The position numbers and the translations under genes are program-made. Below, one piece after another: positions 8,866-17,839 of a stretch of DNA of 64,000 nt. The DNA comes from Nonomuraea turcica (lineage in GTDB: Bacteria; Actinomycetota; Actinomycetes; Streptosporangiales; Streptosporangiaceae). The notes under the pieces are model-generated. The model was not told where the DNA came from and ran no database searches. It saw nothing but the letters and a program-made list of their open reading frames with translations. The stretch covers positions 310,001 through 374,000 of the forward strand of contig NZ_JAUZQF010000006.1 of the NCBI RefSeq assembly GCF_030718205.1. The letters run 5' to 3'. Numbering within the stretch: the stretch's first letter is position 1; the number at the start of each line of letters is the position of its first letter.

Positions 8866-10191
8866 GTGACAGAAGAGCTGGATCACGGTCAGACACCCGC
8901 GACCCAAGGGTCGCGCATCGACGCCTACGTCGATCGGTACGCCGCGCGAGCTACCGGGATGGTCGCCTCCGAGATCCGAGCTCTTTTCGCCGTCGCGTCG
9001 AGGCCCGAGGTGGTCTCGCTCGCGGGCGGCATGCCGTACGTCACGGCCCTCCCCCTCGACATGGTCGGTGAGCTGGTCTCCGACCTCGTGACCAGGCGTG
9101 GCCCGGTCGCGCTGCAATATGGCTCCGGCCAGGGCGACCCGCACCTGCGCGAGCAGATCTGCGAGGTCATGCGGCTGGAGGGGATTCAGGCCGGGGCGAA
9201 CGACGTGGTCGTCACCGTGGGGTCGCAGCAAGCGCTTGATCTGATGACCCGCATCTTCATCGACCCGGGCGACGTGGTGCTCGCCGAGGGCCCGTCGTAC
9301 GTCGGAGCGTTGGGCACATTCGCCGCCTACCAGGCCAAAGTGGTCCACGTCGCCATGGACGACCAGGGCATCGTGCCCGAATCGCTGGCCCAGACGATCT
9401 ACGCGCTGGAGACCGCGGGCGCGCCCATCAAGTTCCTCTACACGATCCCGACCTTCCAGAACCCCGCTGGCGTCACGCTCAACCTCGCCCGCCGGCAGCA
9501 GGTGCTCGACATCTGCCAGCGGGCCGGGGTGCTGATCATCGAGGACAATCCCTACGGGCTGCTCGGCTTCGACGGAGAGCCCATGCGCGCCCTGCGGGCC
9601 GACAATCCCGACGGCGTGGTCTATTTGGGGTCGTTCTCCAAGACGCTCGCCCCCGGCTTCCGGGTCGGCTGGGCACTGGCCCCGCACGCCATCCGCGACA
9701 AGCTTGTGCTCGCCATGGAGTCGGCCGTGCTGTCGCACTCCTCTTTCACGCAGCTGGCCGTGGGCCAATACCTGGCCACGCAGCCATGGCGGGAGCAGAT
9801 CAAGTCGTTCAAGGAGCTCTACCGTGAGCGCCGTGATGCGCTCGTGGACGCCCTCGACGCCTTGATGCCACCCGAGGTCACCTGGACCCGCCCCGGCGGC
9901 GGCTTCTTCGTCTGGGCCACCCTGCCGGAAGGGCTCGACTCGAAGGCCATCCTGCCGCGGGCGGTGGCCGAGCGCGTGGCGTTCGTTCCCGGCACCGGGT
10001 TCTTCTCAGACGGCAGCGGGGCGCGGCACATGCGCCTGTCCTACTGCTTCCCCGAGCCGGACCGCATCCGGGAAGGGGTGCGGCGGCTGGCTGGGGTGAT
10101 CGAGCAGGAGATGCAACTGCGGGACACGTTCGGGACCGGCTCGGTGCGCGAACACCCCGGCGTGGACACTCCCGGCCCGGATCTGGCCTAG
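8866..10191 (+). CDS. PLP-dependent aminotransferase class I/II (2-aminoadipate/LysN-like)
   Basis: A 441-residue fold-type I aminotransferase. The Schiff-base lysine lies in YLGSFSKTLAPGFRVGW, the phosphate/PLP region in VTVGSQQALDLMTRIF, and the aspartate region in IIEDNPYGLL. The small-domain arginine is near RHMRLSYCF. The GTG at 8866 is preferred because AGGAGGT ends seven bases before it; an ATG 21 bp further upstream has no ribosome binding site. The sequence resembles aromatic/2-aminoadipate aminotransferases and the catalytic half of MocR proteins, without the GntR DNA-binding domain. The real amino donor cannot be told from the sequence. Confidence 0.85.
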   Translation: MTEELDHGQTPATQGSRIDAYVDRYAARATGMVASEIRALFAVASRPEVVSLAGGMPYVTALPLDMVGELVSDLVTRRGPVALQYGSGQGDPHLREQICEVMRLEGIQAGANDVVVTVGSQQALDLMTRIFIDPGDVVLAEGPSYVGALGTFAAYQAKVVHVAMDDQGIVPESLAQTIYALETAGAPIKFLYTIPTFQNPAGVTLNLARRQQVLDICQRAGVLIIEDNPYGLLGFDGEPMRALRADNPDGVVYLGSFSKTLAPGFRVGWALAPHAIRDKLVLAMESAVLSHSSFTQLAVGQYLATQPWREQIKSFKELYRERRDALVDALDALMPPEVTWTRPGGGFFVWATLPEGLDSKAILPRAVAERVAFVPGTGFFSDGSGARHMRLSYCFPEPDRIREGVRRLAGVIEQEMQLRDTFGTGSVREHPGVDTPGPDLA

Positions 10192-10776
10192 TAACCGCCC
10201 ACTCGCCGGCACAGTGCCGCTGGACCGTGTTGACAGCGGATTGGGCTGAGACGACGCCTCGCCGGTGTCGTCGAGTCGCGGGCGAGCTCGGTCACTCAGC
10301 CTCCTTGGGCTCGCCTCGCATCCCGGGCGAAGCCGTCTCGGTGGAGACGACTTCGCCCGGGCCGTTTAGCCCGAGGACACATGGGCCGCGCGTCGCGGTG
10401 ACACGCATCCCAACACCAGTCCTCATTCCGGCACCGGCCCGCTCGTCACCAACCCCCTTCTGCCGCTGCAGCAGCGCATCCGGCACCCCGTGGGGGCAAG
10501 TTCACGCGTGCCGCAATGAGGCCTGCCCAATCACACGGGCGGAGTCGCAAGGAGGCAGCCGCTTCCTCTCGGCGCGGTCGCCTTGCTCATCGCCCGGCAT
10601 CAACTGCCAGATAGGAGGGATAAGAAGGGACCGACGACAACGGCGACTACGTGAGTTCCCGTGTGCACGGAAATCCCACGAGCATGGGCAGACTCGCGGG
10701 GAGAAGCACCTCACGTACACCATTCGCCCCCGACGCCGGTACGGTTGGACAGCGTTCGATCAGCAGAGGAGATGTG
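10192..10776. other. 585-bp spacer between aminotransferase and ligase genes
   Basis: No convincing gene is visible; a 199-codon open frame here has no ribosome binding site and an actinobacterial-noise composition. The spacer holds one strong hairpin (separate entry) and an AGGAGG-like stretch near 10612 with no good ORF after it. It is long for this otherwise compact region and could carry a leader RNA, but I recognise no T-box or other riboswitch motif. Confidence 0.5.
10322..10361 (+). terminator. Strong hairpin, probable terminator of the aminotransferase gene
   Basis: An 11-bp outer stem CCCGGGCGAAG / CTTCGCCCGGG (10322-10332 and 10351-10361) continues, after one mismatch, as a 6-bp inner stem with loop GGTG at 10340-10343. 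No T-tract follows. It lies 130 bp after the upstream stop and 415 bp before the next start, so an attenuator or RNA element is possible. Confidence 0.5.
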
Positions 10777-11733
10777 ATGAGCGATCTGGGCCACGTGCTC
10801 GTGCTGGCCGGAGGCCTCTCCTATGAGCGGGAGGTGTCTCTGCGCTCGGGTCGCCGAGTCAGTGAGGTGCTGCGTGCGGCAGGCATCGACGTGGAGACCC
10901 GGGACACCGACGCATCCCTCGTGCCATCGATCCTCGCCGACCCTCCGGACGCGGTGTTCGTGACCCTGCACGGGGGCGCGGGCGAGGACGGCGCGATCCG
11001 TTCCGTCCTGGAGCTCCTCAATGTGCCGTACGTCGGCGCCGATCCGGACGCCTGCCGGGTCGCCTTCGACAAGCCCACCGCCAAGGCCGTCGTCCGCTCC
11101 GTCGGCCTTCGCACCCCGGAGTCCGTCACCCTCCCCAAAGAGACGTTCCACGACCTTGGTGCCACGGTGGTATTGGGCCGCATCGTCGAGCGACTCGGCC
11201 TGCCCTTGTTCGTCAAGCCGGCCCGGGGCGGCTCGGCACTGGGCGCGTCGATCGTACGCACAGCAGAAGAGCTCCCCGCCGCCATGGTCGGCTGTTTCGC
11301 CTACGGCGACACTGCTCTGATCGAGCGTTACGTGGAAGGCGTGGAAGTGGCGGTCTCGGTGGTGGACCTCGGCAACGGCCCCGTGGCGCTGCCAGCCGTG
11401 GAGATCGTCCCGGACGAGGGGGTGTACGACTACGCGGCCCGCTACACGGCTGGGCACACCGAGTTCTTCGCCCCGGCCCGGCTCCCTGCCTCCGCGGCTG
11501 CGGCGTGCGCGGAAACCGCCGTAACCGCCCACACCGCTCTGGGCCTACGTGACATCTCCCGCACAGACCTGATCGTGGACGCTGCGGGCGTTCCCCATTT
11601 CCTTGAGGTCAACGTGGCTCCCGGAATGACGGAGACCTCACTCCTGCCGATGTCCGCTGAGGCCGCCGGCCAGGATCTGGGGGACCTGTGCCGCACCCTC
11701 CTCCAGAACGCCGCCGCCCGCTCCCGTACCTGA
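10777..11733 (+). CDS. D-alanine--D-alanine ligase family protein (ATP-grasp)
   Basis: A 318-residue ATP-grasp enzyme starting at ATG after AGAGGAGA; a GTG one codon upstream is equally framed. It shows the Ddl N-terminal pattern VLAGGLSYEREVSLRSGRR and the glycine loop KPARGGSALGASIV. The catalytic/metal region is FLEVNVAPGMTETSLLPMS, and HGGAGEDGAIRSVLEL also matches. These fit ligases joining D-alanine to D-alanine or a related acceptor for peptidoglycan. The main ddl of actinobacteria usually lies elsewhere, so this may be a second ligase with a different acceptor. No van-type neighbours (vanH, vanX) are present. Family assignment is strong, substrate uncertain. Confidence 0.8.
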   Translation: MSDLGHVLVLAGGLSYEREVSLRSGRRVSEVLRAAGIDVETRDTDASLVPSILADPPDAVFVTLHGGAGEDGAIRSVLELLNVPYVGADPDACRVAFDKPTAKAVVRSVGLRTPESVTLPKETFHDLGATVVLGRIVERLGLPLFVKPARGGSALGASIVRTAEELPAAMVGCFAYGDTALIERYVEGVEVAVSVVDLGNGPVALPAVEIVPDEGVYDYAARYTAGHTEFFAPARLPASAAAACAETAVTAHTALGLRDISRTDLIVDAAGVPHFLEVNVAPGMTETSLLPMSAEAAGQDLGDLCRTLLQNAAARSRT

Positions 11734-11870
11734 CATCACCCAGCACACCACGAGCAGCCACAGAAGCTGCTCAGCCACTCGTACCGTCCTGGCCGAGACA
11801 CCGAGACCGTGAGCCTGCGGATCGCCGGTCAGAGAGCCACCAGGCAAGCCACGGGTCGTAGCCTTACGAT

Positions 11871-12920
11871 GTGCTGATCGATTCGACGTACCCAAAGAGT
11901 TTCGCCAGCGACAACCACGCAGGCGTGCACCCCGACATCCTCGAAGCCATGGCAGCGGCGAACCACGGCGACGCGCCCGCCTATGGAGACGACCAATGGA
12001 CCTCGGATTTCGAGGAAAGGATCAAAGAGTCGTTCGGCCCAGGCGCGGAAGGCTTTGCGGTTCTCAACGGAGCAGGCGCCAACATGGTCGGGTTGGCGCT
12101 CATGCTCGGCCGCTACGACGCGATCATCTGTCCCGACAGCGCCCACATCGCCACCCATGAAGCCGGGGCGGCGGAGCGCCTGCTCGGCGTGAAGCTGATG
12201 ACGATCCCCACCAAGCACGGCAAGCTTCAACCCGCCGACATCAAATCCCGGCTGTCCGGGATCGGCAACCCCCACGAATCGCAGCCAGCGGTCGTCTCCA
12301 TCTCTCAAGCCACAGAGCTCGGCACGTGCTACTCCCCCGAAGAGATCGCCGACCTCGCCGAGGCCACGCACACGGTGGGCCTACGGCTTCATGTGGACGG
12401 CGCCAGGCTCGCCAATGCCGCGGCCTACTTCGGCTGCGACTTGAAAACCATCACGACTGACGCCGGAGTGGATGTGTTCAGCTTCGGCGGCACCAAGAAC
12501 GGCGCCCTCGCCGCGGAGGCCGTCGTGGTCCTCGACCCATCGCTGACCGACGCCGTCCCCTTCCTGCGACGGCAATCGCTTCAGCTGGCCTCGAAGATGC
12601 GCTTCATCTCGGCACAACTTTCCGCCCTCCTGACGGACGACTTGTGGCGCCGGAACGCCGCACACGCCAATCAGATGGCCATGCGTTTGGCTGACGGCAT
12701 CGCGGACATCCCCGGGCTGGCCCTGGCTCAGCCGGTCCAGTCCAATGCCGTCTTCGCCACCCTCCCACCCGCCATCACGACGACTCTCCGCCGCCGCTAC
12801 CTCTTCCATCCTTGGGACGAGGCGACGGGAGTCGTCCGCTGGATGACCGCCTTCGACACGGCGCCTGAACACGTAGACGACTTCCTCGACGGCATCCGCA
12901 AGGCCGCCGCCTCTCTGTAG
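11871..12920 (+). CDS. Low-specificity L-threonine aldolase family protein (beta-eliminating lyase fold)
   Basis: A 349-residue PLP enzyme starting at GTG. The N-terminus FASDNHAGVHPDILEAM, the GDAPAYGDDQWT segment and the PLP-lysine motif SFGGTKNGALAAEAVV are typical of threonine aldolases, which split L-threonine to glycine and acetaldehyde. The conserved aspartate is in LHVDGARLANA. Length is normal (about 340-360). It is the last conventional gene before the parS/repeat region, and its stop lies 23 bp before the first parS site. Confidence 0.87.
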   Translation: MLIDSTYPKSFASDNHAGVHPDILEAMAAANHGDAPAYGDDQWTSDFEERIKESFGPGAEGFAVLNGAGANMVGLALMLGRYDAIICPDSAHIATHEAGAAERLLGVKLMTIPTKHGKLQPADIKSRLSGIGNPHESQPAVVSISQATELGTCYSPEEIADLAEATHTVGLRLHVDGARLANAAAYFGCDLKTITTDAGVDVFSFGGTKNGALAAEAVVVLDPSLTDAVPFLRRQSLQLASKMRFISAQLSALLTDDLWRRNAAHANQMAMRLADGIADIPGLALAQPVQSNAVFATLPPAITTTLRRRYLFHPWDEATGVVRWMTAFDTAPEHVDDFLDGIRKAAASL

Positions 12921-12943
12921 ACCACGCGCTTCCTTGGACCTCC

Positions 12944-12957
12944 GTTTCACGTGAAAC
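12944..12957. promoter_or_regulatory. parS site 1
   Basis: The perfect 14-bp palindromic core GTTTCACGTGAAAC is the ParB centromere-like site conserved across bacteria. It sits in the 3' flank of the threonine aldolase gene. Confidence 0.93.
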
Positions 12958-13048
12958 ACGTCGTACTCCCACGGCGGTCTCCCTAACCCCCATCGCGCCC
13001 ACTCCACACTCCCCCTGCCCTTCCCAGGCTCCATGCCGACCGCTCCGC

Positions 13049-13064
13049 TGTTTCACGTGAAACA
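13049..13064. promoter_or_regulatory. parS site 2 (full 16-bp consensus)
   Basis: TGTTTCACGTGAAACA is the complete consensus parS. It lies about 105 bp from site 1. Confidence 0.95.
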
Positions 13065-13259
13065 GCGAGCGCCCGAAGATGGCGCCGTCCCGGCCGCACG
13101 CCGCGAGCACGAGCACACGGCAAGCACGAGTACCCGCTCAAGCGCGGGCCGCCGGCACGACGCACCCGCGGCGCAGGGTCAGGACGGGCGGGGGTGGGGT
13201 GGGCACTGACGCGGCGCCGAGTCAGGCACGGGCAGGGGTGGCGCGGGCGCAGGCACGCG

Positions 13260-14110
13260 CCACAGCGGCGGCATGGCGCGGCACAAGCGGGACATTGACA
13301 TCGCACCGCCCAAACGCATGCCTGGCAGGGGCGCAGGCGGCGGCGCACGCTTGAGCGCACGGCGAAACGCGCAGGCGCGGGGCGCATGGCCGGAGCCAGA
13401 CGTGGAGAGGGGGACGCGCGGCGCGTGGCGTGGGTGTGGGTGTGCGCGCGACACCTGGCGTGGGCGGCGGCACAGGCTTGAGCGCACGGCGGAACGCGCA
13501 GGCGCGGGCGCATGGCCCGGGTCCAGAGGCATGCCAGGCGGGCGGCGCGACGCGTGGCGTGGGCGTATGGCGCGTGGCGTGGGCGTATGGCATGGGCGCG
13601 TGGCGCAGGAGGCGGCGCACCTTGAGCGCGCGGCGAAACACGGAGGCGCGCGCGTATGAGCGCGGGGCGAGACGCGAGCAAGGGCGGACGGCGCATGGCG
13701 TGGACGCATGGCGTGGACGCATGGCGTGGACGCACGGCGTGGACGCGCTTGGCGTGTGGCGCCTGGCGCAGGCGCGGGCGTATGGCCCGGGGACGGACGC
13801 GGGGAGGCGGACGCGCGGCGCGTGGCGTGGGCATGGGGCCCATGGGATGGCCGTGGGCGTGGCCGCGCGACGCCTGGCGCACGCGGCGGCGCAGGCTTGA
13901 TCGCGCGGTGGAACGCGCGGGCGGGAGCGTATGGGCGCGGGGCTAGACGCATGCGAGGGGGGGACGCCGGCGCGCGGCGCGTGGCGAACGGCGGACGCGC
14001 ACGGCGTGGCGAATGGCGCGGCGTGGACTGCCCAGTGCTTGGCAGTGGCCAGTGGCGCTGGCGCGCAGCGCGTGAAGCGGAGAGAGGCGCACGGTGGAGG
14101 CGTGGATACA
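13260..14110. repeat. Degenerate tandem array, units of about 127-144 bp
   Basis: Units open with a shared block resembling CTTGAGCGCACGGCGAAACG followed by a GGCGCGGGCG(C/T)ATGGCC segment. Clear unit starts are at 13350, 13477, 13621 and 13896. The last gap (275) equals two units, and a worn unit without the CTTGA start lies near 13760. Within the units, shorter motifs such as GCATGGCGTGGAC repeat head to tail (about 13695-13750). The + strand is strongly G-biased. No transposase or coding signal is seen. Confidence 0.7.
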
Positions 14111-14148
14111 GGCGTTGATCCCAGCCTGCTCGCACCCAACACCGGCGC

Positions 14149-14162
14149 GTTTCACGTGAAAC
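14149..14162. promoter_or_regulatory. parS site 3
   Basis: A perfect GTTTCACGTGAAAC core lies just after the repeat array. Confidence 0.93.
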
Positions 14163-14319
14163 ATCGACCCAGCCGAATAGCCGCCAAGCCAGCGGGCCGG
14201 AGCGTCGACTGAAGTGGAGTACATCCGTCTGGCCCGGCGAGTAACTCCACCGAGCCGGTTCCAATACAGGTCGGCCGACTTCGCGTTGGATGGGCGCAGC
14301 GCCGGCAAGGAGCCTCGTT

Positions 14320-14333
14320 GTTTCACGTGAAAC
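14320..14333. promoter_or_regulatory. parS site 4
   Basis: A perfect GTTTCACGTGAAAC core (15 of 16 consensus bases with flanks) lies 38 bp from the parB stop codon. Confidence 0.93.
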
Positions 14334-14370
14334 CGTGAGACGCAGTCGGCGTCCCCTAACCCGTACGGCG

Positions 14371-15327
14371 TTAGCCCTCCCGCATTGCGCGGACCGCCTC
14401 TGGCGCCATGGTGCCGATGATGCGCTCCAGGTCGTCGATCGTCGCGAACTCCACGACGATCCGGCCCTTCCGGCGTCCCAGGTCGACCTTGACCTTGGTT
14501 TCGAAGTGGTCCGAGAGACGGTCGGCCAGATGGGTCAGGCCGGGCGCCGTGGGCTTGGCCGACTGCCGCTCGCGAGGCGCCTTCTGGGCGGCCTTGGCGC
14601 TACCCATGGAGACGATCTCCTCCACGGCCCGCACCGAAAGCAGCTCCGCCACGATGCGCTTGGCCAACTGAATCTGCTCCCCGGCCGAGGCGAGGCCAAG
14701 GAGGGCCCGGGCGTGGCCGGCGCTGATGATGCCGGCGGCCACCGTGCGCTGGACTTCAGGTGGCAGGTTCAGCAGGCGCAAGGTGTTGGTGATGTGAGAG
14801 CGAGAGCGCCCTACCCTCTGCGCCAACTGCTCGTGCGTCGCCTGAAAGTCGTCGAGGAGCTGCTGGTACGCGGCCGCCTCTTCGAGCGCGTTCAGCTGCT
14901 CGCGCTGAAGGTTCTCGATAAGAGCGTCCCGCAGGAGATCAGTGTCCTGTGTGTTGCGGACAATGGCCGGAATCGGGTCCAGACCGGCCTGCTGGCACGC
15001 ACGCCAGCGCCGCTCCCCCATGATCAGCTCATACTGACCGCCGCCAACCGACCGGACCACGATCGGCTGTAGCAGACCGACTTCGCGGATGGACGCGGCC
15101 AGTTCCTCGAGTCGCTCCTCGTCGAAGATCTCACGTGGCTGGCGAGGGTTGGGAACGATCGCCTTGAGGGCGACCTCCTTGAAGTACGCTCCGGCAATCG
15201 GCTTGGGGCCGGTCTCCGCCGGCGATCCGTTGCCCGACGCCGGCGCCGACCCCGTGCTGTCAACGATAGGTCCGGTCGGGATGAGCGCCCCGAGTCCCTT
15301 GCCCAATCCCCGCCGCTGCTGACTCAC
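14371..15327 (-). CDS. parB: Chromosome-partitioning protein ParB (CTP-dependent clamp)
   Basis: 318 residues. The N-terminal RRGLGKGLGALIP is the ParA-interacting tail. The ParB/Srx domain carries the CTP-binding motif GERRWRA (residues 104-110). A helix-turn-helix follows (HEQLAQRVGRSRSHITNTLRL, about 160-185), then a C-terminal dimerisation domain ending EATDLERII-like. ParB loads at the parS sites around it, spreads as a clamp and recruits SMC. It is read in the same direction as parA but separated from it by 415 bp, so it may have its own promoter. Confidence 0.96.
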   Translation of the reverse strand: MSQQRRGLGKGLGALIPTGPIVDSTGSAPASGNGSPAETGPKPIAGAYFKEVALKAIVPNPRQPREIFDEERLEELAASIREVGLLQPIVVRSVGGGQYELIMGERRWRACQQAGLDPIPAIVRNTQDTDLLRDALIENLQREQLNALEEAAAYQQLLDDFQATHEQLAQRVGRSRSHITNTLRLLNLPPEVQRTVAAGIISAGHARALLGLASAGEQIQLAKRIVAELLSVRAVEEIVSMGSAKAAQKAPRERQSAKPTAPGLTHLADRLSDHFETKVKVDLGRRKGRIVVEFATIDDLERIIGTMAPEAVRAMREG

Positions 15328-15742
15328 TGCGTCTCCTCACCACCCGGCCGATTCCGGTCACTCCAGGAGAGGTTACCGGTGCGCGCCCGACGGAGCGCCC
15401 CCTCGCCACACTCCGTCCTATTGGATTTGCACCGACACGGTCACATACCTGCCTAACGAGTGACTGTCCCCAGGGCCCACCGCCACCCTTGGCCCGCGCA
15501 GGGAGCCGGAGGCAGGAGCCGGAGGCAGGAGTTGAGGCACGCGCAGTCCGACGCTGGCGAGGCGCACCGGGCTTTGCGCCCTCACCGACAACGGTCCCCG
15601 CACGCGGTGCTCTCAGACGCGGTTCGGCGTAGAAGACGCCGCTCCCCGATCAAAAGCGCAACCCAAGGAACCCGGGGCAGGACCATACGGCCCGCACCTC
15701 CGAACGACGTCGGGATGAGAGGAAATGATCCTGAGGTGATCG
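15328..15742. other. 415-bp parA-parB spacer
   Basis: No gene is visible. It contains a 13-bp tandem duplication, GGAGCCGGAGGCA at 15502-15514 and 15515-15527. An intergenic gap this large is unusual for parAB, which are usually close or overlapping. It may hold a separate parB promoter. Confidence 0.5.
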
Positions 15743-16672
15743 TCAGGCTACGGTGGCGCGGTGCGCGATCTCCCGGGCGGCGTCCATGTACGCCATCGCG
15801 CCACTCGACCCCGGATCGTACGTCATGACCGACTGCCCATAGCTGGGTGCCTCCGACAGGCGGACGCTCCGTGGGATGACCGTGTTGAGCACCGTGTCAC
15901 CGAAGTGGGCTCGCACTTCGTCCGCCACCTGCGACGCCAGTCGGGTACGCCCGTCGTACATCGTCAGGACGATGGTCGACAACCGAAGAGTCGGGTTCAG
16001 GTGAGCCTTGATGAGATCCACGTTCCTGAGGAGCTGACCGAGGCCCTCGAGCGCGTAGTACTCGCACTGGATAGGGATCATGACCTCGTCCGCGGCCACC
16101 AGCGCGTTGACCGTCAGCAGGCCGAGCGACGGCGGGCAGTCGATGACGATGTAGTCCAGGTCGATCGCGTCGTAGGCCCCCAGCGCCCGGCGGAGGCGGG
16201 CCTCACGCGCGACCAGGGACACCAGCTCGATCTCCGCTCCCGCCAGGTCAATGGTGGCCGGAGCGCAGTAGAGGTTCGGCATGTCGGGGACCTGCTTGAC
16301 GATGTCCGCCATGGGCAGGTCGTCGACCAGGACCTGGTAGACGTCCGGCACGTCACCCCGATGCTCGGTGGCCAGTGCCGTGGAGGCGTTGCCCTGCGGG
16401 TCCAGGTCCACCACGAGGACCCGCTGGCCGTGCATGGACAGGGCGGCGGCGATGTTCACCGACGTCGTGGTCTTGCCTACGCCACCCTTCTGGTTGGCGA
16501 CCGCGATCACCCGACACTTGGCAGGGCGCGGCCAGGTGCCGTCGCCATCGCCTGGGGTCTCGCCTGCCTGGGCAGCGGCCATCGGGGTTGCGGATGTTTC
16601 ACGTGAAACCACTGAGCTGAGCGCCTCTCGTACCAACGGCGAATCACCGGGGTTCAGGGGGGTCTGGGTCAC
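15743..16672 (-). CDS. parA: Chromosome-partitioning ATPase ParA (Soj-like)
   Basis: I choose the GTG at 16672 (309 residues) because AAAGG lies nine bases before it; the ATG at 16681 abuts that site. The deviant Walker A motif KGGVGKTTT is at residues 62-70. Walker A', Walker B (YIVIDCPPSLGLLTVNAL) and the C-terminal DNA-binding half follow. The N-terminal ~55 residues form a non-conserved extension that also encodes parS site 5. ParA binds DNA non-specifically and moves ParB-parS complexes. It is the seventh gene of the leftward operon from rpmH. Confidence 0.95.
   Translation of the reverse strand: MTQTPLNPGDSPLVREALSSVVSRETSATPMAAAQAGETPGDGDGTWPRPAKCRVIAVANQKGGVGKTTTSVNIAAALSMHGQRVLVVDLDPQGNASTALATEHRGDVPDVYQVLVDDLPMADIVKQVPDMPNLYCAPATIDLAGAEIELVSLVAREARLRRALGAYDAIDLDYIVIDCPPSLGLLTVNALVAADEVMIPIQCEYYALEGLGQLLRNVDLIKAHLNPTLRLSTIVLTMYDGRTRLASQVADEVRAHFGDTVLNTVIPRSVRLSEAPSYGQSVMTYDPGSSGAMAYMDAAREIAHRATVA
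16596..16609. promoter_or_regulatory. parS site 5, inside the parA 5' coding region
   Basis: The perfect core GTTTCACGTGAAAC is read in the parA frame as part of VSRET. A parS within or near parA/parB is common in bacteria. Confidence 0.93.
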
Positions 16673-16818
16673 GATCGCCATCCTTTCAACCAGTGGTATG
16701 CCGGTGCCGGGAATTTGCTGTCGCGACACGCCCATTTCGGGCCAGCCAACCCCGGTTGCACTCTCCGAAGAACGGTTGCCCGGCCATCCAAGACCGCATG
16801 ACGCGACTGGCACAACCG

Positions 16819-17490
16819 TCACCTCCTTCGTCGCCGCCTTGCTTGCTCCGGCGGGCGACCCGCTACCACCCGAACCAATGTTGCAGGCGGCTCGACCTTA
16901 CCGCGCCCGACGGTCACAAGCTCAGCCGTTCGGGCTCCGCTGGCCCGCAATTGCTCCTCCGCCTCGGCCAGCTCACCGGCGGCCCGCTCCCCCTTCATGG
17001 CGATCAGCTCGCCGCCCTCGCGGAGCAGCGGCATCGCCCACGTCAGGAGCCGGTCGAGCGGCGCCACGGCACGTGCGCTCGCGACGTCGAACACGCGCTT
17101 GCCCGCCAGCTCCTCCGCCCGCCCCCGCACCACCTCGACGTTGCCGAGCTTCAGGGCATCGACGCATTCCTCCAGGAACACGGTACGGCGTAGCAGCGGC
17201 TCCAGCAGCGTGACCGTGATATCCGGCCGGACGATCGCCAGGACGAGCCCGGGCAACCCCGCGCCCGACCCGATGTCCACCAGGTGCACATCCGGCCGAA
17301 CGACCTCGGCGACCACCGCGCAGTTGAGCAGGTGGCGATCCCAGATCCGCGGCACCTCCCGCGGGCCCAGCAACCCGCGGACCACGCCAGGACCCGCCAG
17401 CAGCTCGGCGAACGCGTTCGCGCGATCCCAAGCCTCCCCGGCGAAGACGTCCCGCGCTATGTCCGGCGGCGCCGGAAGCTCATCGCTCAC
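16819..17490 (-). CDS. rsmG: 16S rRNA (guanine-527-N7) methyltransferase RsmG (GidB)
   Basis: A 223-residue methyltransferase that modifies G527 of 16S rRNA using S-adenosylmethionine. The SAM-binding motif LVDIGSGAGLPGLVLAI and the downstream AVAPLDRLLTWAMPLLREGG are typical. The GTG start at 17490 follows AAAGGG after ten bases; an upstream in-frame methionine at 17586 lacks a binding site and would add a non-conserved tail. Loss of RsmG gives low-level streptomycin resistance in several actinobacteria. The gene sits between jag and parA as in most of the class. Confidence 0.94.
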   Translation of the reverse strand: MSDELPAPPDIARDVFAGEAWDRANAFAELLAGPGVVRGLLGPREVPRIWDRHLLNCAVVAEVVRPDVHLVDIGSGAGLPGLVLAIVRPDITVTLLEPLLRRTVFLEECVDALKLGNVEVVRGRAEELAGKRVFDVASARAVAPLDRLLTWAMPLLREGGELIAMKGERAAGELAEAEEQLRASGARTAELVTVGRGKVEPPATLVRVVAGRPPEQARRRRRR

Positions 17491-17839
17491 TGGTTGATGG
17501 CCCTTTCTTGGTGCTAGGTCGTAGCCGGGAGTGAACGCACTGACAGGGAGGGGCGAGGCTAGGTCGGAAGCTGGAGCCAGGGGCATGCCCCAAGGTTCGA
17601 AGTCGGTCCCTACCCAAGGCTAGAGGGGCGATCACAAAGGAAGACTAGCGGGCTGGCCCAAAGGTGACCCTCGAGCACGCCGCCACCGCGTCGAGCCCCC
17701 GGAATACCCGGCAGTGCTTTATAGGCATATAGGCGCAAATACCGGCTGATATCAGCCGTACGCACCACGTACAAGGATAAAAGGAAAACGGCCGCCCACC
17801 GCGCACGAAGGCGGGGCAGACGGCCGCGTCGGATGACAC
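17491..17839. other. 349-bp spacer between jag and rsmG
   Basis: It contains the jag terminator hairpin near its right end and an AT-richer stretch (17720-17785) that may hold a promoter for rsmG-parA. No coding sequence is supported. Confidence 0.5.
17789..17826 (-). terminator. Terminator of the rpmH-jag transcript
   Basis: Read leftward, a GC-rich hairpin bounded by CGGCCG repeats (17821-17826 and 17789-17794) is followed by a TTTTCCTTTTA run. It lies 14 bp past the jag stop. Confidence 0.65.

Larger units (their letters stand above)
12921..14370. other. 1.45-kb non-coding centromere-proximal region with four parS sites and a repeat array
   Basis: The region between the threonine aldolase and parB genes has two parS sites at its left edge, two at its right edge and degenerate G-rich repeats between. 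Long open frames occur on both strands but consist of Arg/Ala/Pro/His or Gly/Trp/Arg repeats produced by base composition. I treat the whole stretch as non-coding. Confidence 0.75.

Noticed and set aside
10192..10776. T-box or other known riboswitch in the leader
   Set aside because: No conserved T-box core (such as GGNACCGCG) or other class motif could be identified.
10227..10826. 199-codon frame before the ligase gene
   Set aside because: No binding site and low-complexity composition; it overlaps the ligase start, which has good support.
13260..14110. CRISPR array
   Set aside because: Units of ~137 bp lack short identical repeats with unique spacers and no cas genes are near.
13179..14264. 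Long open frames on both strands in the repeat region
   Set aside because: They consist of Arg/Ala/Pro/His or Gly/Trp/Arg repeats forced by GC-rich tandem DNA; there are no ribosome binding sites and no recognisable domains.
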